Assembly (NCBI GenBank): GCA_964615585.1
Contig: CAZTNS010000178.1
Location: 1-5,633 of the forward strand
Direction of reading: 5' to 3'
Source: JAQIBY01 sp964615585
Lineage (GTDB): Bacteria > Bacteroidota > Bacteroidia > Bacteroidales > ML635J-15
DNA length: 5,633 nt
Within the stretch, counting starts at the first letter, position 1; every line of letters begins with the position of its first letter. The notes beneath the pieces are model-generated. The model made no database searches. It was given only the letters and a program-made list of their open reading frames with translations, and had not been told where the DNA came from. The translations under genes and the position numbers were made by a program. Positions 1-5,633 of this stretch are shown piece after piece.

Positions 1-17
1 AGGATTAGGTAAACAGC

Positions 18-33
18 GGGTTAATCATAACCC
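18..33. repeat. Short perfect inverted repeat (6-bp stem, 4-base loop)
   Basis: GGGTTA at 18-23 pairs perfectly with TAACCC at 28-33 around the loop ATCA. No run of T follows it on either strand, so it does not look like an intrinsic terminator. It could be a weak RNA hairpin at the end of a gene lying to the left, or chance in AT-rich DNA. One frame is open from position 2 to a TAG at 47-49. This could be the tail of a gene entering from the left, but about 15 codons are too few to judge. Confidence 0.3.
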
Positions 34-80
34 ATTAAAAATGCAGTAGAACCATTTCTTAAAACACCTATATTTCATAA

Positions 81-130
81 GTAACCGGTTTTAACCATTA
101 TTAACAGTTTTTAACCGTTGTTAACAGATC
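81..130 (+). repeat. Five 10-bp units with TTAAC/GTAAC in helical phase
   Basis: The pentamer GTAAC at 81 and TTAAC at 91, 101, 111 and 121 recur at an exact 10-bp period. Units alternate between a TTAACC type (91, 111) and a TTAACAG type (101, 121), so the pattern can also be read as a 20-bp repeat: 89-108 and 109-128 match at 17 of 20 positions. AACCGGTT (83-90) and GTTAAC (120-125) inside it are palindromes. It lies about 90 bp beyond the folE stop, in non-coding DNA. It could be a set of protein-binding sites on one face of the helix, or decayed repeat DNA. The sequence alone does not say which. Confidence 0.6.
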
Positions 131-148
131 AATTTACAAATTTCAAAC

Positions 149-172
149 CTTTGCGACATTGCGCCTTTGCGG
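149..172 (+). repeat. Three tandem 8-bp TTTGCG-type units
   Basis: Three adjacent 8-bp units follow the pattern CTTTGCGN: the first ends in A, the third ends in G, and the middle one reads CATTGCGC. GTGAGGAG follows. From memory, short tandem strings of CTTTGCG ending in GGTGA occur widely between genes in Bacteroidota genomes; I cannot check this here. The copy lies between the TTAAC array and the 3' end of folE. It is most likely a copy of a dispersed intergenic repeat with no coding role. Confidence 0.55.
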
Positions 173-220
173 TGAGGAGCTACTTTTGCTGACACTGATT
201 AGTTACGGATATTTTAGTTT

Positions 221-847
221 TTACAATAAATCAGTACTTACCAATTGCAAAAACTCTTTTCGCGTAGGCTCTTTTAAAAACGCTCCTGTAAAATCAGATG
301 TTGTTGTGACAGAATTTTGCTTTTGTACACCTCGCATTTGCATGCACAAATGTCTGGCTTCGATAACTACCCCTACACCAAGTGGTTCTAAAGTGTCCTG
401 GATGCACTCTTTAATTTGTAATGTCAGTCGTTCCTGTACTTGCAGGCGACGAGCAAATGCTTCAACAACACGTGCAATTTTACTCAGTCCGGTAATATAG
501 TGTCTCGGAATATATGCCACATGGGCTTTACCGATAAAAGGCAACATGTGATGCTCGCACATACTGAATATATCAATGTCTTTTACCAGTACCATTTGCT
601 GATAATTTTCTTTAAAACGGGCTGATTTTAAAATGTCAACCGGATCCATGTTGTTTCCCTGCAATAAAAACTGCATGGCTTTTGCAACACGCATTGGTGT
701 GTCTTTCAGGCCATCGCGATTAGTATCTTCCCCAAGAAGATCCAATATTTCTGAATAATGGTCTGCAAGGCGATTTGTTACCTCACTGTCAAATTTATCC
801 GTTCTGACAAAACCGCCTTTATCTGCATTGTTGATTGAAAATTCCAT
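221..847 (-). CDS. folE: GTP cyclohydrolase I
   Basis: The enzyme converts GTP to 7,8-dihydroneopterin triphosphate and formate, the first step of pterin and tetrahydrofolate synthesis, and acts in the cytoplasm as a homodecamer in known members. The 208-residue product has the full family core. MCEHHM at 96-101 and HLCMQMRG at 166-173 supply Cys97, His100 and Cys168, which match the zinc ligands Cys110, His113 and Cys181 of the E. coli enzyme, and His99 matches its catalytic His112. Other family signatures are the N-terminal DTPMRVAKA (49-57), GLSKIARVVEAFARRLQVQE (120-139) and the C-terminal TSDFTGAF (183-190). The ATG at 847-845 is preferred to the one at 880 because the eleven extra residues look unlike protein sequence and would reach into the leader of the divergent mqnB. 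An A-rich stretch precedes the chosen start, with no Shine-Dalgarno motif. No frame damage is seen. The product call is very secure; the exact start is less so. Confidence 0.97.
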   Translation of the reverse strand: MEFSINNADKGGFVRTDKFDSEVTNRLADHYSEILDLLGEDTNRDGLKDTPMRVAKAMQFLLQGNNMDPVDILKSARFKENYQQMVLVKDIDIFSMCEHHMLPFIGKAHVAYIPRHYITGLSKIARVVEAFARRLQVQERLTLQIKECIQDTLEPLGVGVVIEARHLCMQMRGVQKQNSVTTTSDFTGAFLKEPTRKEFLQLVSTDLL

Positions 848-909
848 ATTTTTGTTATTTTTAGATGTGCAAAGAAACAAATTTTAAAATAAATTATCCT
901 GCTTTTGCC
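848..909. promoter_or_regulatory. Divergent 62-bp intergenic spacer between folE and mqnB
   Basis: Both genes start outward from this AT-rich spacer, so it should contain or adjoin the promoters of each. No box pair convincingly matches the Bacteroidota -33 TTTG / -7 TAnnTTTG pattern. The nearest candidate for folE, TAAAATTTG read on the minus strand at 886-878, has one base too many and no upstream TTG at the right distance. The role as a shared promoter region is inferred from gene orientation only. Confidence 0.35.
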
Positions 910-1563
910 ATGAACAATACACTGCTGATTATTCCGACATATCCCGAAGCGCACGGCCTGCTAAAAAAAACAGATACTTCGGTTATTGATAAAAACGTAT
1001 TTGACATGAGAGAATTGTCAACTGATATGTTGATATGCGGGCCCGGATTGCCTGCCTGTATGATGCAATTAACTCAACATTTACACAAATATAACCACTA
1101 TCAAATGCTTGTTATGGCAGGAATAGCAGGAAGTTATACGGATAAACTCAGGCCTGGCGAAATAGTCTGTGTTGAGATGGAAAAAACAGCGGATATTGGT
1201 TATATAAAAGATAAGAAATTTCATCCCCTGACAAGCCTTGATGAATGGAAAAAATACTATAATAAGGGTGTTTTTATCAATCCGTATCAAAACCTGATAC
1301 ATGAAACAGGGTTAAAAAATGTCATTTCCAATACCGTAAACATCAATAATCTTGATATTCCGGGAATACCCGAATCAGACATTGAAAACATGGAAGGAGC
1401 CGGTTTTTTTATGATTGCCCATGATAATGACATTCCTTTTCTTGAAATCCGGGCTATATCAAACATGGTTCGTGAACGTAACAAGATCACATGGAAAATT
1501 GATGCGGCATTGAAAAATTTGCATGCATTTTTGAATGATTATCTGAAATCCAAAAAAATATGA
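910..1563 (+). CDS. mqnB: Futalosine hydrolase (menaquinone biosynthesis)
   Basis: MqnB cleaves the N-glycosidic bond of futalosine (or an aminofutalosine derivative), releasing the purine base and giving dehypoxanthine futalosine for the MqnC step. It belongs to the nucleoside phosphorylase/MTA-SAH nucleosidase fold. The 217-residue product shows LLIIPTYPEA near the N terminus, the glycine-rich MAGIAGSY at 69-76, the ribose-binding ENMEGAG at 159-165 with Glu162, and LEIRAISN at 178-185. The last motif ends in Asn185, where classical MTA/SAH nucleosidases carry a catalytic Asp (RAISD), which suggests a futalosine-type rather than an MTA-type enzyme. The ATG at 910 puts the first beta strand immediately after the start, as in the family; an in-frame ATG at 865 would add 15 residues with no family feature. 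The stop overlaps the start of mqnD by ATGA, so the two are probably translationally coupled. The mqnD neighbour strongly supports the call over a general purine nucleosidase. Confidence 0.93.
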   Translation: MNNTLLIIPTYPEAHGLLKKTDTSVIDKNVFDMRELSTDMLICGPGLPACMMQLTQHLHKYNHYQMLVMAGIAGSYTDKLRPGEIVCVEMEKTADIGYIKDKKFHPLTSLDEWKKYYNKGVFINPYQNLIHETGLKNVISNTVNINNLDIPGIPESDIENMEGAGFFMIAHDNDIPFLEIRAISNMVRERNKITWKIDAALKNLHAFLNDYLKSKKI

Positions 1564-2387
1564 ACAATCTGATCCTCGGCATATCATCCTGCCCGAATGA
1601 TACTTTTATGTTCGGAAATTTGCTGAAAAATATAGATGTCAAGTTTGACCTGCGTATTGAGGATATTGAAACACTCAATAATATGGCTTTACATGAAGAA
1701 ACCGACATTACAAAACTAAGTTTTCACACATGGTTAAAGTTGCAGCATAAGTATCAACTGTTAAACAGTGGGGGTGCAATCGGAAAAAACTGTGGTCCTG
1801 TTCTGATATCAAAACACAAAGCTTATCCCGATGAAGTTCAGGATATGAAAATTGCCATTCCGGGTGAAATGACAACCGCTAATCTTTTGCTTGATATCTT
1901 TTATCCGGAAGTTAAGTCTAAACAGGTATATGTTTTTTCCGGTATTGAAGAAGCTGTTCTGCATGAAGAGTGTGATGCCGGCCTTATTATCCATGAAAGC
2001 CGTTTTAATTATCAGAAAAAAGGCTTGCTGGAAATAGTTGATTTGGGAAAATTGTGGGAGAACGAATATAAAGTGCCGATACCTCTGGGGGGGATTGCCA
2101 TTCACAGGCGCATCTGTGAGTCAAAAGCCAGGGACATAGATAAAGCATTACATGATAGCATTAACAGAGCTTTTATGTACCCTGAATCTGTTATGTCATT
2201 TGTCAGGCAGCAGGCACAGGAAATGGATGATGAGGTGATTAGAAAACACATTGCACTGTATGTCAATCATTATGCATTGGGAAATGACAATGTTTATGAA
2301 AAATCAATACAGAAACTGGCAGAAATAGCTAAAAAGAGAAAGATCATCTCTGAAATACATCCAAAGGTTTTTGTGAACCATTGGTAA
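1560..2387 (+). CDS. mqnD: 1,4-dihydroxy-6-naphthoate synthase (menaquinone biosynthesis)
   Basis: MqnD converts cyclic dehypoxanthine futalosine to 1,4-dihydroxy-6-naphthoate, the ring precursor of menaquinone in the futalosine pathway. It is a soluble enzyme with a two-lobed periplasmic-binding-protein-like fold and no signal peptide. The 275-residue product has the expected family length and motifs in order: LGISSCPNDTFMFG (6-19), DITKLSFHTW (49-58), GGAIGKNCGPVLIS, PGEMTTANLLL (101-111), GLIIHESRF around His145, and VPIPLGGIAIHRR (172-184). From memory, His145 has the same number as the proposed catalytic base of the Thermus thermophilus enzyme. The ATG lies inside the last codons of mqnB, fixing the start and indicating one operon. 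A run of seven G at 2087-2093 encodes the conserved Leu-Gly-Gly; the frame is intact. mqnA, mqnC and mqnE are absent here and must lie elsewhere. The call is very secure. Confidence 0.97.
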   Translation: MNNLILGISSCPNDTFMFGNLLKNIDVKFDLRIEDIETLNNMALHEETDITKLSFHTWLKLQHKYQLLNSGGAIGKNCGPVLISKHKAYPDEVQDMKIAIPGEMTTANLLLDIFYPEVKSKQVYVFSGIEEAVLHEECDAGLIIHESRFNYQKKGLLEIVDLGKLWENEYKVPIPLGGIAIHRRICESKARDIDKALHDSINRAFMYPESVMSFVRQQAQEMDDEVIRKHIALYVNHYALGNDNVYEKSIQKLAEIAKKRKIISEIHPKVFVNHW

Positions 2388-2418
2388 ATATATTTAAGCT
2401 ATCAACAGAAAATGGGTA

Positions 2419-2570
2419 TTAATGAGTCCACTCCAAAAAATGAATAATGACAATCATGCCACTAAAACACACTTGTATTGAACGAAGCGGAAATTAAATC
2501 TCTACACTCCACAAAAGATAGATTTAGTGCTATTGTGGCGTAAAATTACTTTTTTCAATGAACTCATTAA
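2419..2570. repeat. Terminal-inverted-repeat element, possible decayed MITE or palindromic intergenic repeat
   Basis: TTAATGAGT at 2419-2427 is the exact reverse complement of ACTCATTAA at 2562-2570. The similarity continues inward imperfectly: after the 9-bp core the left arm reads CCACTCCAAAAAATG, and the right arm, read inward on the other strand, reads TCATTGAAAAAAGTA. A second inner pair, GCCACTAAAACAC (2458-2470) against the complement of 2527-2539, matches at 10 of 13 positions. If the outer TTAA on each side is a target-site duplication, the element would be 144 bp (2423-2566). It encodes no protein. It could be a miniature non-autonomous transposon remnant or a member of an intergenic palindromic repeat family. 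Mobility is not shown. Confidence 0.4.
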
Positions 2571-2603
2571 TTGTATTCCCCTGATTATTTATTTATGGAA
2601 TAT

Positions 2604-2627
2604 GAAAATTTAACAGAAAATTTAACG
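2604..2627 (+). repeat. 12-bp direct tandem repeat upstream of the surface-protein gene
   Basis: GAAAATTTAACA (2604-2615) is followed at once by GAAAATTTAACG (2616-2627), an 11 of 12 match. The repeat ends just before the TTG of the promoter candidate at 2631, so it sits where an activator or UP-like element would lie. The TTTAAC core recalls the TTAAC units at 81-125. Function is unknown, and such repeats can arise by chance slippage in AT-rich DNA. Confidence 0.5.
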
Positions 2628-2630
2628 GAA

Positions 2631-2658
2631 TTGAGAATATTTTATTATATTAGCATTT
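2631..2658 (+). promoter_or_regulatory. Weak Bacteroidota-type promoter candidate for the surface-protein gene
   Basis: TTG at 2631-2633 is followed after 17 bases by TAGCATTT at 2651-2658, a partial match to the Bacteroidota -33 TTG(TTTG) / -7 TAnnTTTG pattern (the last bases are ATTT instead of TTTG). A start of transcription a few bases downstream would give a leader of roughly 35-40 nt before the ATG at 2702. The match is imperfect and the region very AT-rich, so this is only a candidate. Confidence 0.3.
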
Positions 2659-2701
2659 TAATAAAAATACCAATCTAATTAAATGTTTAAATTTTATGCT
2701 T

Positions 2702-5633
2702 ATGAAACGAACAGTACTTTTACTACTTGGTATGATCCTGATTGGGACATTACAGGTAAACGCACAATGGTCAATTGATGCCGTTGAAACGGATTACACC
2801 ATTGACTTTGAAACGACAGTTTCAGATGTCAATGAAGGAATCTTTGATGGTTCTGGTTTTGCCACTACCCCCGCAACCGGGCAAATGGATGCCGATGCCT
2901 GGGCAGTTTTTGGCATGAGCGACGACGACAAAGATTTCGGTGTCGAAAACACAAGCGGAGACCTTGCCCGCGGCGAATCTACCGGTGGCGTATCAACCGG
3001 TGGTATTTATGCTTTTGAAGTAGAAACCGATAACCATGCCCTTGGAGTACAACCCGGAGGCAGCGATTTTACGCCCGGATGGATTGGCCTGAAAATTCAG
3101 AATAATTCAGGAGAGACCATTAATAGCATTGACCTGTCTTATGATGTATGGGTGTATAATGACGAGGAAAGAAGGCAGTATTTCAATGGAGAAATATCGG
3201 ATGATGGAACAAACTGGTCGAATTATACTGATCTTGAATTTGAGACTCCATTGGAAGCAGATCCCTCCCCGGCCTGGGAAAAAACCAGCTTATCTGTTGA
3301 AGATACACTTGATTTTGAACTGGCAGACGGAGAATTTCTTTATTTCAGATGGTATTCTGATGATGTTGACGGTGCAGGTGGCAGAGATGAAATTGCTATT
3401 GATAATATAAATTTGAGCATGTCTTATGTATGTTTGCCGGTCACTGAAATTCCTTATACAGAAAACTTTGACGACAGTTTTCCACCATTATGCTGGACTA
3501 CCGAAGGGGGAACCAATTGGCAGGGCTCAGCTACTGATGAAGCCGGTGGTACTGCACCTGAGGCAGATTTTAACTCGGCTCCCAACACCACAGGAACACA
3601 AAAACTTATCAGTCCGGTGATCAACACATCGGGTTATGCATCATTGGTGTGGGAATTTAAACAATTCCTTGATTATAATACCGGTGGATTTGATATCGGT
3701 ATAGCAACAACTTCAGATGGCGGTGCAACATGGGATACATTGTTTTCCATGGAACCAATGGGGAATTTTGGACCGGTAGAAGAATCAAGGTTAATTGATA
3801 ATGATGACATCGGATCAGAAACATTTCAGTTCTGTTTTTTATTTGAAGGAGAATCCAATGGCTTGAATCACTGGTACATTGATGATGTCTTGCTGCGGGA
3901 ACCATACCATGGTACAGATATACTTTCATACAGCATTGACGAACAAACCGGCCCCGCTGATATTGATGATGTCAATCATACCATTGATGTAGAAGTTCCC
4001 TTCGGCACAAACTTAACCAACCTGGTAGCCACATTTGAACTTTCAGAAGGAGCAAGTGCTGAAGTTTCCGGGGTTCCACAAACATCAGGAGTGTCTTCAC
4101 AAAACTTTACAAATCCAGTTACATACACGATAACAGCCGAAGACGGAGTAACGGAAGAAGACTGGGAGGTAACAGTCACAGAATCTTCAGCACCTCAGGG
4201 AAGTGATTGTGCCAATGCTTTTAGTGTTAACCTGCCGGCAAATCTGCCCTACGAAGATTTAAACCAAACCAATTGCGGACTGGGAGATACTTATGATAAT
4301 ACCCAAATGAGCTCTTATGATAATGGTGAAGATGCCATTTATGAAATTACAGTTACCGATGACATCGTTGTGGATATAACACTTGACCCAAATACCACAA
4401 CTTATACAGGCTTAGGTTTGTTCGAATCCTGCCCGGGAGCAAGTAACCTGATTGAAGATGCTACTTCAACATCAGCAGATCCCAGGGTGCTTGACAGCGT
4501 GGTGTTAGCTCCTGGTACATATTATATTATGGTAGATATCTATCCAACAGGGCCTGATTGTATTGCTGATTATGATCTGACCATTGAGATGAATCCTGTA
4601 TTTGATTATTTGTCAAATACAAATATCACATTAACACCCAACACACAAACAATCAATGTGGATGAGGATGCCAACGGAATACTTGAGGTTGTTTATCCGG
4701 CAACAGTTTCTCCGGACATGCCGTCTGACCTGTTTACCGATGCACAAATTGATTTATCCGAGCTACCTGCAGGTACAGTCATTGAATTGCTTGACAGTGG
4801 AACGTCGCTGGGGTCTTATACGGTTACAGGTGGGGAAACTGTCTGGGCAAGTGATGCCTTTACGGGAGTATATCGTGTGGAAGCAATTTATACTGAAGGA
4901 CAGTCGCTGGATTGGGATATTGTTATTTCAAACTTCATTGCAGATACTTATGATATCACTGCCACCATGTATTTGGGAACAGATGACAACCTTGATGCTG
5001 AAACCAACATCACCGCCATGGATTCCGATGTGATGGAAATCATTGTTGAACCCCTCATTGTGGATGTAGCCCTGATACAACCGGCAAGTGGTTTTGGTTG
5101 TGATTTTACCAATACCGAGCCAATACCTGTTGAATTTGAAAACGTTGGTGAAGCCATCATTTCTGCAGGAGAAACCATTGGGTTCACATTCTCAGACGGC
5201 GGCCCTCTTATTACCGAAGATTTTACCCTCGCCACAGACCTTTCACCGGGGGAAACGTTCACAGGTTACACAACAGAAACCGTAAATTATTCTGCAATTG
5301 GGACTTATGAATTTGAAGCCTACCTCGATTATGCTGAAGATGTAAACGTATCCAATGATACCATTTATGGTTATCTTGTCCATTTCGATCAGGAAATTGA
5401 ATTTGTGGATGCTGTGAACGATACCATCTCAATCAACTCTACTGATTATCCTTATACCATACAGACCGATGTGGTTTACACACCGGATTCAACCCTGACA
5501 CCGGCTTATCTCTGGGGGGATGGTAGTACAACCACTTCTGATCTGACAGTAAGTGCAGACGGTTGGTACACACTTGAGGTAACCACTGAAGGATGTACAG
5601 TAGAAGATTCGGTGTATGTTGCTTCTTACAACA
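2702..5633 (+). CDS. Secreted multidomain adhesin-like protein, 3' end beyond the window
   Basis: This is one open frame without a stop to the right edge (977 complete codons). Residues 1-21 form a signal peptide: Lys2 and Arg3, a Leu/Ile-rich core, then VNA before Gln22, typical of Bacteroidota. Modules in order are: 22-240, a beta-sandwich-like domain with RGESTGG, GGIYAF (100-105), GVQPGG and DFTPGW; about 250-400, a choice-of-anchor J/cleaved-adhesin type domain from YTENFDDSFPPLCW to WYIDDVLL; about 405-495, an Ig-like module of the kind ending in PVTYTITAEDG (DUF5018-like); about 501-630, a pre-peptidase C-terminal-like domain starting at SDCANAF; 632-780, unassigned; about 785-905, a CARDB-like Ig module (VDVALIQP, PVEFENVGE, NVSNDT); 906-977, a PKD/Ig-like module (YLWGDGS, GCTVEDSVYV). 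No catalytic motif is seen. Residues 401-977 contain no lysine. An in-frame ATG lies 6 bases upstream (2696); 2702 is preferred because Lys-Arg then follows at once. A role in adhesion and type IX secretion is inferred; the expected C-terminal sorting domain would lie outside the window. Confidence 0.88.
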   Translation, partial: MKRTVLLLLGMILIGTLQVNAQWSIDAVETDYTIDFETTVSDVNEGIFDGSGFATTPATGQMDADAWAVFGMSDDDKDFGVENTSGDLARGESTGGVSTGGIYAFEVETDNHALGVQPGGSDFTPGWIGLKIQNNSGETINSIDLSYDVWVYNDEERRQYFNGEISDDGTNWSNYTDLEFETPLEADPSPAWEKTSLSVEDTLDFELADGEFLYFRWYSDDVDGAGGRDEIAIDNINLSMSYVCLPVTEIPYTENFDDSFPPLCWTTEGGTNWQGSATDEAGGTAPEADFNSAPNTTGTQKLISPVINTSGYASLVWEFKQFLDYNTGGFDIGIATTSDGGATWDTLFSMEPMGNFGPVEESRLIDNDDIGSETFQFCFLFEGESNGLNHWYIDDVLLREPYHGTDILSYSIDEQTGPADIDDVNHTIDVEVPFGTNLTNLVATFELSEGASAEVSGVPQTSGVSSQNFTNPVTYTITAEDGVTEEDWEVTVTESSAPQGSDCANAFSVNLPANLPYEDLNQTNCGLGDTYDNTQMSSYDNGEDAIYEITVTDDIVVDITLDPNTTTYTGLGLFESCPGASNLIEDATSTSADPRVLDSVVLAPGTYYIMVDIYPTGPDCIADYDLTIEMNPVFDYLSNTNITLTPNTQTINVDEDANGILEVVYPATVSPDMPSDLFTDAQIDLSELPAGTVIELLDSGTSLGSYTVTGGETVWASDAFTGVYRVEAIYTEGQSLDWDIVISNFIADTYDITATMYLGTDDNLDAETNITAMDSDVMEIIVEPLIVDVALIQPASGFGCDFTNTEPIPVEFENVGEAIISAGETIGFTFSDGGPLITEDFTLATDLSPGETFTGYTTETVNYSAIGTYEFEAYLDYAEDVNVSNDTIYGYLVHFDQEIEFVDAVNDTISINSTDYPYTIQTDVVYTPDSTLTPAYLWGDGSTTTSDLTVSADGWYTLEVTTEGCTVEDSVYVASYN

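Larger units (their letters stand above)
2388..2701. other. Non-coding gap between mqnD and the surface-protein gene
   Basis: This 314-bp AT-rich stretch has no credible reading frame on either strand; the only ATG-led frames I followed are about a dozen codons. It contains an inverted-repeat element (2419-2570), a 12-bp tandem repeat (2604-2627) and a weak promoter candidate (2631-2658), each listed separately. No classical GC-rich hairpin plus T-run terminator for the mqn operon is visible. The six-T run at 2550-2555 follows an imperfect long-loop stem inside the inverted-repeat element, and could contribute to termination. Confidence 0.7.

Noticed and set aside
18..40. Hairpin at 18-33 as an intrinsic terminator
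   Set aside because: The stem is only 6 bp and no T-run follows on either strand.
159..500. Plus-strand reading frame across the folE 3' half
   Set aside because: It runs antisense to the conserved folE core, and its translation is Cys/Ser/Thr-rich with no recognisable motif. It is a shadow frame.
848..880. Longer folE start at 880 on the minus strand
   Set aside because: The eleven extra residues are low-complexity-like and not part of the enzyme core. The ATG at 847 gives a normal family length.
865..909. Upstream in-frame start for mqnB at 865
   Set aside because: It adds 15 residues without family similarity and overlaps the alternative folE start on the other strand. The start at 910 leads directly into the first beta strand.
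2087..2093. Run of seven G in mqnD as a possible phase-variation site
   Set aside because: It encodes the conserved Leu-Gly-Gly of the family, the frame is intact, and a housekeeping quinone gene is an unlikely phase-variable target.
2440..2481. Small ATG-led frame inside the intergenic inverted-repeat element
   Set aside because: It ends after about 13 codons and has no motif.
3129..5285. Several 60-125 codon frames on both strands inside the surface-protein gene
   Set aside because: All lie in other frames of an uninterrupted 977-codon gene with clear domain motifs, and none has a recognisable motif of its own.

Overview
The window fits a Bacteroidota chromosome. The supports are AT-rich intergenic DNA, no Shine-Dalgarno-like sequence in front of the starts, a TTG/TA-type promoter candidate, and a large secreted multidomain beta-sandwich protein whose signal peptide ends Ala-Gln. 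This assignment is inferred from gene style, not from a marker gene.

Layout. Positions 1-220 hold no convincing gene. They contain a small inverted repeat, an array of five TTAAC/GTAAC motifs spaced exactly 10 bp apart, and three 8-bp TTTGCG-type tandem units. folE (GTP cyclohydrolase I) is on the minus strand at 221-847. A 62-bp gap separates it from a divergent two-gene operon: mqnB (futalosine hydrolase, 910-1563) and mqnD (1,4-dihydroxy-6-naphthoate synthase, 1560-2387), which overlap by the 4 bases ATGA. A 314-bp gap follows (2388-2701). It holds a 150-bp inverted-repeat element that looks like a decayed miniature transposon or palindromic intergenic repeat, a 12-bp tandem repeat and a weak promoter candidate. 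The rest, 2702-5633, is one uninterrupted reading frame that leaves the right edge (977 codons seen). It encodes a secreted, adhesin-like mosaic of beta-sandwich modules.

Function. MqnB and MqnD act in the futalosine route to menaquinone: MqnB removes the purine base from a futalosine intermediate, and MqnD forms the naphthoate ring product from the cyclic intermediate made by MqnC. The other pathway genes (mqnA, mqnC, mqnE) are not in this window. FolE starts the pterin/folate pathway from GTP and shows no direct functional link to its neighbours. The large surface protein appears to be a separate transcription unit.

I found no phage, CRISPR, RNA gene or defence system, and nothing here is clearly a new system. 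The most unusual signals are the complete absence of lysine from residues 401-977 of the surface protein, the helically phased TTAAC array, and the inverted-repeat element after mqnD.
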